Shown: positions 56,363-64,000 of the stretch, one piece after another
Position numbering within the stretch: the first letter of the stretch is position 1
Layout of the letters: each line of letters opens with the position of its first letter
Source of the DNA: Linnemannia hyalina
Taxonomy: Eukaryota; Mortierellomycota; Mortierellomycetes; Mortierellales; Mortierellaceae
Assembly (NCBI GenBank): GCA_019671135.1
Contig: JAHRHY010000007.1
Location: 1,240,001-1,304,000, forward strand
Length of the DNA: 64,000 nt
Direction: 5' to 3'
Position numbers and translations under genes: made by a program
The notes under the pieces: model-generated
Seen by the model: the letters and a program-made list of their open reading frames with translations, nothing else
What the model was told of the DNA's origin: nothing
Databases searched by the model: none

Positions 56363-59300
56363 CTAAAAGTTCATGAATGTGCTCTTGCGCCAGAAAGGAT
56401 ACCACACCAACGCGGAGCAAAACACGCCCAACTATGAGATTGAGAAAGAAAAACAGGAGATCAATATCAGGCTGGCATTCAAGAACATTGCGTGTCACAG
56501 AGCAAAGGGATTTGAGAATATACAGCAGAGGGACGTACTGTGATGGAGACGGCAATGTTGACCATGCTGAGCGCGAACTGGAACCCTTGGCTGGGGTCAC
56601 CCTGAGTGGGATCAGTTCCAATGAAAGCCAAGACACCTCTGACACCAACACTCCCAGGAACCAGCAAAAGAACACCACTCAAGAGAGGCACATAGCTTAG
56701 GTTGCCTGTGATGCGTCCATAAGCCTGGCCAGCGATACCGACAGCAAACGCCGCGATCGCTGGTGAGACTTGAGGGCCGGCGGTCAAAAAATACGAGACA
56801 GTATATCCGACAGCGGTGACAAGAGTCATGCCCAGCCATTGGCAGGGGTGGGCATTGAAGACAATGTTGATAGATGTTGATACGGCGGGGAAGATGAGGA
56901 AGAACCACCAGTGGTCGACGCCATGTTTGCAGACGTCTTCTGAAGGCTGTGAATGATCTCTCGACACCTATTGAAGGAACAATAGCGCCGCAAGTTGTAA
57001 ACGTATGAATATGTGTCAGTACTCAGGCACACGCGAAATCACTTTACCAAAAAAAAAAAAAAAAAAAAAAAGGACTTACGAATATCCAAAGTTCGGCACC
57101 GAGGGAGAGTCCGTATCCGAGGAAGAAGGCATACATGAGTGCATAGAACATCCTGACAGATCCCGAGACAATATTCCTCGACGCCAGTTCCATGATCGAC
57201 TGAGTCAGCAACAATCCCGGCAAGAGGATAACTACACCCGCAAGCGCAACCGCCGCGAAGCAAACACGGTCACCAAAGGACCGGGCAATAAAGCCGACAA
57301 GGATACTGGATGTGACCTCAAAGACGTTTCCGTAGACTGGGAATTTGGCAGCAACAACACCTAACAGACCGACGATGAGACCACAGAGACCAGCCAGAGC
57401 AGTGTCCAACCAACTACCGTTGAACGCCAGGGGTGCCACAAACGCGGCCGTGGTCATCCATGACATCACGGTCACCCAGACAGGGTAATATCCCGGCTCG
57501 ATGGTGACACGCTCCAGTGCCCTGTTGGCTTCCTCGACTCCCTTGCCGTGCAAGACACCCCAGGCGATCTTGTAGACCTTGGACAGCTTGTACATGTCCA
57601 TTCCTTGTGTGCATCGCAAGTGGCGAGTATCACTGGTGTGGGTCTCGGGATCGCTGAAGGAGATGGTCATCAGACCGGGCAAAAGTGCAAACGAGGCGTC
57701 GACCTCCATCTTTCTAGCCAACAGCGCACAGGTCTCCTCGATCCTGTGCGAAGGTGCGCCGTAGAGAATCAAGGCCTTGGCGATCATGATCAAGAAGGAC
57801 TGACGCGTCAGAATCTCGGCGATGTCGCGTTGGATACCCAGGTTGGCGTTCAGGGTAGCCGCTGTTGCCGCAGCACTGATCGCCTCCATCTCCTCCATAT
57901 TCTCATGGTGGTGTTGTGCGGTAGATCTGGTGAAAGGCGAAGCATTATTGTTGATTGAAGTCGACGGTTGGGTTGGCAGGCGGGTGATCGTCGCCATGGG
58001 TGCCAATGGGTCCAAGTCAAAGATTTTCGAGTTCCTGGGTGACACCTTGGGTGTGGTAGTCACCGAAGGAGAAGCCAAGTCCGCCAACGAGTTATTTTTG
58101 GAAGACGACCGGTAATAAAAGCCCTTCTTTGTCTTCTTGACAGCTGCATGCAGAGCCGATCCTGGCTGTGTCGCTGAACGTCTAGATCCTGAGGAATTTG
58201 CAGTAGGTGATGATGACGCTGCTGCCGCTGCAGCGGCCTCGTTCCTCTGGAGCTTGAGCAGTTGACTGAGGATTCCTCCCTTGGGTTTCCTGCGACGCAT
58301 TCCTGCCGAAGTGGCGGCGTCGCTGTCGACGTCGATCATAATAGTTGGATCAGCCTTCGTGCCAACAGCAGCCTCAGTAGAAAGTTTACTGTTACTCTGC
58401 TCCAATCGTCGTCGGATGTCGTCTCCTCCACTTCCGCTGGTCCGACTCTCGTTGGGGGCTTCCTGCAGAACTGATGGGCTGGGCATGGTGGGCAAGAGCA
58501 TGGGTTGAGGCGAGTATGAGAGACTCTCCATAAGCGCGACCTGGGCGTCCATCTTAGAGTTCGAAGTCGAGGTAGCGAAGGGGTTGGACAGATCCTGGAA
58601 TAGACTGCCTCTGCGGTGGTTCAGGTTGTTGCTGTTGCTGGTAGTATTGGCATCGTGTTGACTGCTGCTGGCGTAGCTGTTGGACTCGAGATCGATCATG
58701 TTCATATCCTGCGAGCGCTTCTTTCCCGAGATGGCCCTCTTGATCGAGTTGAGGTTCAATCCTGTGCTCCTGCCCGTAGCTTCAGCGGTTGTCCCGTCAT
58801 GATGAGGTGACAACATGGATGGATCGTTGGAAGGGATGGGCGACAGCTTGTCGAGGAGGATATGAGAGGGTCGCCTCTTTGAAGCGATAGGGTGAGACTG
58901 GGAGAGCGAAGGCAGAGGGACGACGCCAGAGAAGGAACCTATAGGCCCGTTATCCTCGATGGCTCGAGCATATCTCTCGACTCCGAGGTTCAGTTTACGC
59001 AACTCCGAGGTGGGCGATCCGAGAGGGGTAGCCATGGGAGTCTGGGCAGGGCTGAATGGGTTCAAGGGGTCATTGTGGTCCATGAAGGGATTAGAAGCGG
59101 GGAGGGAGAATCCTGAAGAGGCGTTAGCGTTGCCGTTTGTTGTTTCGGCGGTGCGAGCAACAGCCGAGCGAGAGGTAGAGCTATGTGCAGTAGGGCTCTG
59201 GGTATCGTTGTTGATATTGGTGTCTATGGGTAAGCTGAGGGTGCTGCTGGATGCACTGTCGGTGGTGATTGATCTTGAGGGAGGGGCATTGTTGTTGTTG

Positions 59301-59419
59301 GTGAGGGTTGATGCGATGGAGGAGGAGGTGGCAGCGTGAGTCAGTGGCAGGTGGGATGCAGGTGGTGGTAGTGCACCTGAGGATGAGGTGTTGTGGTTGT
59401 TGTTGCTGTGATCTGCCAT
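56363..59419 (-). CDS. Prm10/ThrE-like multi-span membrane protein (DUF1212)
   Basis: Relative of yeast pheromone-regulated protein Prm10 and bacterial ThrE threonine exporters. Three exons, 59419-57080, 56967-56539 and 56431-56363, join in phase to 945 aa. Residues 1-530 are low complexity (Ser, Asn, Thr, with basic patches and AAAAAA runs), probably cytosolic and disordered. The conserved domain begins at ILTRQSFLIMIAKALILYGAPSHRIEE and continues with LARKMEVDASFALLPG and RHLRCTQGMDMYKL. About ten membrane helices follow, including FFLGYGLSLGAELWIF and LLLVPGSVGVRGV. The short last exon ends LVWYPFWRKSTFMNF. The ATG at 59419 is preferred; the open frame above it is a pyrimidine-rich leader. 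Transport substrate is unknown. Confidence 0.88.
57049..57071. repeat. 23-base homopolymer (T on the coding strand) just inside an intron
   Basis: On the minus strand the donor GTAAGTCC of Prm10-like intron 1 is followed directly by 23 T. Confidence 0.95.
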
Positions 59420-60697
59420 GGACAGTATGGCAGTTGTATGAGGGTATTGAGGGAGGGATGAGGTAGGGGTGATCAGAGGAGAGGAGAAGAGAAGAAGAGG
59501 AGGAAGGAAAAGGGCGAAGGAGCGAAGAAAGTGGGGGAGGCGAAGAAAGAGAAGGAGAGAAGCGAAGAGAGAAAGAGAAGAACGAATTGAATGAATGAAT
59601 GAATGCGGACTGGCAACCTTGTTTGATGGCATCACTTTCCAATTCCAAACAAACAGAAGAAGAAAAATCTTTTTTCTCCCACCCCTCCCCTTTTGGCCGT
59701 TTTGTGTTCACGATTGTTGGACATTCTTAGTCGTGTCGTGTCAGTCATAGCTGTCATAGCTATCATAGGGTCACACTGGCCATAACAACGTCGTCCGACT
59801 ATTATTCTCCTTACCCCACCCTTCCTTGTGCCTGCTGCTCAATGCGCCACTTCTCTTTTTATTACCCACAACACTTTCTATGGTCCGCCTCTTCTCTTTT
59901 TTCTCTTCTTCATGCACGCCAGTATACACTCTCTCTGCACCACTAAAAACCCTCTCTGCACCCACCCACCCTTCCATTCACTCTTTATCCGCTCCGCTTT
60001 CTCCGCTGAGAAAGCAAGCCCCTTCCTCATCCACCACCGTCACCACAGCCAACAATAACTTGCATTGGAAGGAACAGCTCACTGGAGTTCATCCATTCAT
60101 TCTCCTCTTCTACCCCTACTCTTCGCACCCATTCACCCAACCATCGTCAACTCTAAGTTTTCTTTTTTTCCTTCGATCGTTCTGGGCCGTTGTTCAAACA
60201 CTGCTTACCCGCGTGAGCACCTGAGACCCATAGGAAGGACATCCGAGATCAATTCTCAGCTCAATACCCACAACTCAGCTCAAGGGTTCTTCTTCTCGCT
60301 GTCTCTTCTTGCTTGCGGCGCGTGTGGGGTGTGGCGGAATGAGAAAGAGGAGAGGCGCAAGAATGAACTACCAAAACACCGCCATCCTGGAACGGCTTTC
60401 GACCCCTCTCCTCCCCTTTTCCGATCGGGATCCAGAACGGATTCGTGATAGACCCTTTTTTTTTGGATCGATGTTGTATACATTCGCACTACTCCTGCAA
60501 CCCCCTCTTCATTGACCGTTGTTGGGCGCAGCTGCACAATTTTTTCGTACACACACATACACACAGCATCAACAATCAGAGACCACTCGTCGCACAATGT
60601 TGTTCCGTGGAATGCAAACAAGAAATCGATGACAAGAAAGGGAAAAAGGTTCAGTTAAAAGGAAAGTAAAATATCTGCCTGGCCTCCAAGCTTTTAA
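59420..60697. other. Intergenic 1.3 kb, Prm10-like promoter
   Basis: The 170 bp above the Prm10-like start are almost pure purine on the plus strand (pyrimidine on the coding strand). Beyond that are mixed short frames (59826-60448) with no domain or splice logic. No gene is called. Confidence 0.5.
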
Positions 60698-61997
60698 TTA
60701 AGCCTTAGCCATGACAGGCAGCTCTTCAGGAATGACTTCGTTGAAGAATGACAGTAGGTCTCTCAATTCCTGAGGAGAGGCACTGTGGCCCATACGAGGG
60801 TATGTATAGAATCGGACAGAGTACTTGTTCTCCTTCAAGAACTCGACCGACTGCTCGCCGTACTTGTACTTGACCACCTACATAGTTGGACGCGAGAGCG
60901 GAGCAATTGAGAAACAGTGGGTCGAATAATCCCGTTAATGAACATGGTCCCCCCCTCCACTTGAATCATTCCGGTAATTCTCTTTTCTTTTTTGCTTCGT
61001 CCAAGACAAAGACAGGACAAAAAAGATATTCATCCAGAAACGATCGGTAGATATGCACAGCACGATTTACCTGATCAGCATCGCCGTGGCCCCAAAAGAT
61101 GGGCGTCTTGCGGTTGGCATCAGAGACCATAGTCATGATCTTGGCATGCAGGGGCAGATAGCCACTCAATGCTGTCACGCCTGCAAACCTGAACTCGGAG
61201 GTCAATGCGGCCAGGAGACTGAGAACACATCCCTGCGAAAATCCTCCCAAAACAATCCGGTTGGCTGGGATATTGTTCCTGTCGACCTCCTCGCGCACCA
61301 GTTCCATTACTGCCATTGATAGATAATCAAATGGCAAAAGGCAAGGGGTCAATTAAAAGCGAAGCGTCTACGGCAGTAACAAGTAAACACGCGAGTGAGA
61401 TAAGGAGAGGTGCGGATGAATCCCCTACAATACATACCTTGCTGCCGAGACCGGAGCAATCCTTGCTCATCCTGTTCGTGTTGGATAGTCGAAAGAGACT
61501 TGATGTCGTACCAAGCAGACGACCGCATGCCTCCATTAGCAGTGATGGGGAGCGCAGGCGCATTAGGAAAGATAAACTTGACGTGAGGCACATACTCACT
61601 AAGCTATTGGTAGAAAGGGGAGCAATTGAATATTGCGCAAGGTAACACATGTAGAACAAGTTGTTCATTTAGTAACCTACTGAAAAGAGGTATCTCTCGA
61701 TAGTCATAAACGTGTCGGTCAGTTGAAGATGGCGCCAAGCAAAAAGTACCTGCTCGCCCACTGGGGCCCTATTGGTGCATAGCCATAAATTGGATAAAGA
61801 AGGGGGCGGGGAGGAGTTGATTAGCACAGCATCCCTGTTGCTTTAAGTGAATGTGAATGTTTAGAAAGAGAAAGGACATTGTTTCATTACCAACCAGCTC
61901 CTGAATCGCCAAAGCCATGCAGAAAGATCACGGTGGCAGTGTGTTTGGCGGTGGCATCGTGCACGACGGCTGTTAACTTGGCGAGTGTCGAAGCCAT
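60698..61997 (-). CDS. Acyl-protein thioesterase 1 / lysophospholipase (alpha/beta hydrolase)
   Basis: Cytosolic serine hydrolase that removes palmitoyl groups from proteins such as Ras and G-alpha and hydrolyses lysophospholipids. Five exons, 61997-61891, 61768-61750, 61603-61438, 61309-61071 and 60877-60698, join in phase to 236 aa, the usual length. Landmarks are [14 protein letters not shown] (oxyanion side), [19 protein letters not shown], and the nucleophile Ser122 in GGFSQG. Asp174 lies in GHGDADQ and His208 in [10 protein letters not shown]. The triad is complete and in the same spacing as human APT1. Exon 2 is only 19 nt and encodes APVGEQ. No signal peptide is present. Confidence 0.95.
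61750..61768 (-). other. 19-nt microexon of the acyl-protein thioesterase
   Basis: GGCCCCAGTGGGCGAGCAG on the coding strand, flanked by CCAATAG| and |GTACTT. It completes Trp and encodes APVGEQ. Confidence 0.85.
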
Positions 61998-62144
61998 TGG
62001 TCTATTCTCTAGAGTGTTGTTAAAAGGATGAGGGATGATGTCGGTTCAGAAAGGTCAACGAAAAGATAAAAGAAACAGGGATGTGAGTTGTCGGTTCAAA
62101 CAGGAGAAAAGGCACGTGCTGGTAATCCACTCCCGTCTTTTGGC

Positions 62145-62372
62145 TCAACGTTCATCCTCATTCTGTCTGTTGCAAAGGTCAGTCATCAGTCCATGCATAC
62201 CGATTGAAGTTTGAGGCTGTGCAGGAGCCGGTGTTGGTGTCGTGAGAGTAGTTGTTAGAAACGAGAAACGCGTCGTGTCAAACAGGGACGAGTAGTGAAT
62301 CGTCAGGCCAATAGAGCAGACGAGGACTGCCCAGAATGTCCAGTGCCAACGAGTGTTGCTACTACTCCACAT
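62145..62372 (-). CDS. Possible small membrane protein, 75 aa
   Basis: Unspliced frame from an ATG at 62372 (AAAGATGTGG context) to a stop at 62145. It starts MWSSSNTRWHW, followed by a hydrophobic stretch (TFWAVLVCSIGLTIHY, residues about 12-27) and a hydrophilic tail that is Thr/Pro-rich and charged at the end. This layout is that of a single-span protein with an N-terminal anchor, as in small mitochondrial or ER proteins, but I recognise no family. It lies 147 bp upstream of the thioesterase start on the same strand and could also be a leader frame or an exon of a larger gene. Confidence 0.4.
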   Translation of the reverse strand: MWSSSNTRWHWTFWAVLVCSIGLTIHYSSLFDTTRFSFLTTTLTTPTPAPAQPQTSIGMHGLMTDLCNRQNEDER

Positions 62373-63001
62373 CTTTTGGCTTTCTTTGGATGGTATGTAA
62401 GGAAAGGAAAGGAGGGAGCAAGCAAAGAAAAAAGGGTATGGAGAAACAAACAAAAGTAAACGTGTGAGCACCGAGAGAATCTAGATGTCAACAGCTGTCG
62501 GGAAGACGGGACGATGGGCCAACAAGCAAAGGGGGGGTTGTGTGTTCAATTGGAGTATTGGGGGTACTGCCCCTTCCTTCCTTCCTTCCTTGGATAGACT
62601 GTACGGTAAAAGGTAGGGCAGGGCAAGAATAGAAAACTAAGACGGAGAGAAGGGAGTGGTGTGCTTACTTGAACGGACAACAGTGTCGTGTAGTGTTGTG
62701 CAAGCATGGTTGTTTACCGAGCAAGATTTGACTTTTGGACTACCTTATGGACTATTGCTTTGATTAACTTGAAAGCAAGCCAATCAATTGCGATCAGGGT
62801 CACTGATGGCCCATTCCCACGATGGTAGAAAACCCCCTCTTTCCGCTCTCTTAGCTTCTTCTTCTTCTTCTCCTCTTCTTCTTTTTCTCCTCTTCTTCCT
62901 CTTCTTCCTCTTCTCTTTCTCCTCTTCTTCACTTCCCTTCCTTCACACACTCCCCCCCTTTCCCCTCTCCACACAAAAACCATCATCTACAAGAAACAAG
63001 C
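62373..63001. promoter_or_regulatory. Divergent region upstream of the right-edge gene
   Basis: Contains a (CTTC)n run at 62573-62591 and, from 62850 to 62980, an almost pure CT tract leading to the ATG at 63002. No gene is seen. Confidence 0.45.
62573..62591. repeat. (CTTC)n microsatellite
   Basis: Nearly five tetranucleotide units. Confidence 0.95.
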
Positions 63002-64000
63002 ATGGACGCCCTGACTCCTATCCTTCTCAACTTCCTCGAGGAGCATGCCCGCCCCCACGTCCAGGAAAAGGTCTCCGAGGAGCTCGACGAGACCAAGGTC
63101 GACCTCAAGAAGGACCTGCCCGATACCATGATGGACTTCATCAAGGGTGAAGATGGAATCCCCATGATTGCCAATATCATCTCCAACCTGGGAGATGACT
63201 TTATGGAAAAGATCCGCAGGGTGACCGACTCGACTATCGAGACCGCCTCCGAAGGCATGGACCTGTTGTTGACCAACGGAGTGATGAACATCTCCAAGGA
63301 TGTTTTGACAAGCAACACCGATGGCAAGGGCTCGTCTGGATTCAACTTTGATTTCTTGAAGACTGGAAAGGAGGGTATGGTCATGACCACCATGGCTGCC
63401 TCGGCGCCCGTTATCAAGCAAGTCAGCGATAACATGGGCCGTAAAATCAGGTAAGCAACTTCCTTCAACCGCTTTTTTCTCCCTTTTCATTGTTAAAACA
63501 CAACAGAAACAGATAAGAGCAAAAAAGGGGAGAAAAAGGTCTAGACTCACAACAGTCACACACACACGCCTCGGACATGTTCCATGGAAGCTCACAGTGC
63601 TGTGCGTACATTCTGTTGCATGATACCGTCCCCTTTTCTTTGTTCAACAGCATTACTCACTCAACTCTGGAGGACATGTCAAAGAAAAGAATGAGAAAGA
63701 GAAAGAGGAAGAGAAAAATTATAAGAAGACAAGTACGTCTGCATTAGAAGGAAAGAGAAAAGAACAAGAACAAAGCAGCCTTGCTCACCCATACCGCCTT
63801 TTTTTGTATAGTGCCCACTTCCCAGCCCAGATTGGAGGTACGATCCAGGAGATGATTGACGAACACGGCGGATCCGACGGACTGTTTGGCAAGGCTGCAG
63901 GATTCCTGGCCAACTTCTTAATCTCGGACAAAGATGGTCCTGGTGAGCACACCGTTGCCGGAGGTGGAACCGACCGCGATGTCGAGGCCGCCGGCGGTCA
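63002..64000 (+). CDS. Unrecognised helical protein, truncated by the window edge
   Basis: Exon 1 63002-63450 and exon 2 from 63812 join in phase (ATCAG|TGCC) and stay open to the last base, giving at least 212 residues. The sequence starts MDALTPILLNFLEEHARPHV, followed by amphipathic, charged helices (VQEKVSEELDETKVDLKKDL, DDFMEKIRRVTDSTIETASEG). Next comes GFNFDFLKTGKEGMVMTTMAASAPVIKQV, then AHFPAQIGGTIQEMIDEHGG and GKAAGFLANFL. There is no signal peptide or clear membrane segment. Repeated helix-like segments with regularly spaced hydrophobics suggest a lipid- or membrane-associating helical protein. I recognise no family. Strong codon use (few rare codons, CTC/AAG/GAC preference) hints at good expression. 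Confidence 0.75.

Noticed and set aside
59420..59635. N-terminal extension of the Prm10-like protein
   Set aside because: The open frame is a low-complexity pyrimidine leader translating to Leu/Ser/Phe runs. The ATG at 59419 starts a normal hydrophilic N-terminus.
1..64000. tRNA, rRNA, CRISPR or transposon
   Set aside because: Scanning by eye for T-loop (GGTTCRA) motifs, rRNA-like blocks, regularly spaced repeats, terminal repeats and reverse transcriptase or transposase motifs found nothing convincing. A covariance-model search (tRNAscan-type) would settle tRNAs and snoRNAs.

Overview
The window is nuclear DNA of a filamentous fungus, most likely from Mortierellaceae (Mortierellomycota). 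The genes are split by short GT-AG introns with GTAAGT or GTACGT donors, the intergenic DNA is rich in homopolymers and pyrimidine tracts, and the fatty acid elongase at 6.6-8.5 kb closely resembles what I remember of the Mortierella alpina elongase MAELO. I rebuilt exon structures by hand from splice sites, reading phase and remembered family sequences. Every multi-exon CDS that ends inside the window sums to a whole number of codons. No database search was run.

Layout. 0.8-2.6 kb (-) Gemin2 and 2.8-3.8 kb (+) Utp11 are divergent. 4.1-5.8 kb (-) is a microsomal-type epoxide hydrolase and 6.6-8.5 kb (-) the elongase. 10.0-18.8 kb (-) holds three paralogous thioredoxin-like genes, with a KRE2/KTR (GT15) mannosyltransferase between copies 2 and 3. 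21.9-23.3 kb (-) SET5-like methyltransferase and 23.5-25.5 kb (+) the rRNA m5C methyltransferase Rcm1/NSUN5 are divergent. 28.2-31.0 kb (+) is a MATA-type HMG-box protein. 32.3-35.6 kb (+) is the first of three Atg22-like transporters. 36.0-37.5 kb (-) is a degenerate phosphoglycerate-dehydrogenase-like protein. 38.6-40.8 kb (+) is Dug3, the amidotransferase subunit of the glutathione degradosome. 40.9-42.3 kb (-) is an Efm2-like methyltransferase. 42.9-45.9 kb (+) is a membrane-anchored GH20 hexosaminidase, convergent with Rft1 at 46.0-48.3 kb (-). 49.2-51.4 and 52.2-54.6 kb (+) are the second and third Atg22-like genes, in tandem. 54.9-56.1 kb (+) is Rpb8, 56.4-59.4 kb (-) a Prm10/ThrE-like membrane protein, 60.7-62.0 kb (-) acyl-protein thioesterase, and 62.1-62.4 kb (-) a possible small membrane protein. 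From 63.0 kb (+) an unrecognised gene runs off the right edge.

How the genes relate. This is mostly a housekeeping region: snRNP and ribosome assembly (Gemin2, Utp11, Rcm1), transcription (Rpb8, Set5, HMG), glycosylation and cell wall (KTR, Rft1, GH20), lipids (elongase, epoxide hydrolase, thioesterase) and vacuole or thiol metabolism (Atg22 trio, Dug3, thioredoxin trio). I see no biosynthetic cluster, transposon, rRNA, tRNA or CRISPR. The points most worth following are the two lineage-type expansions (thioredoxin-like and Atg22-like) with conserved unusual gene structures, a dehydrogenase-fold protein that has lost its cofactor and catalytic motifs and is spliced through a GC-AG intron, and several 17-19 nt microexons.
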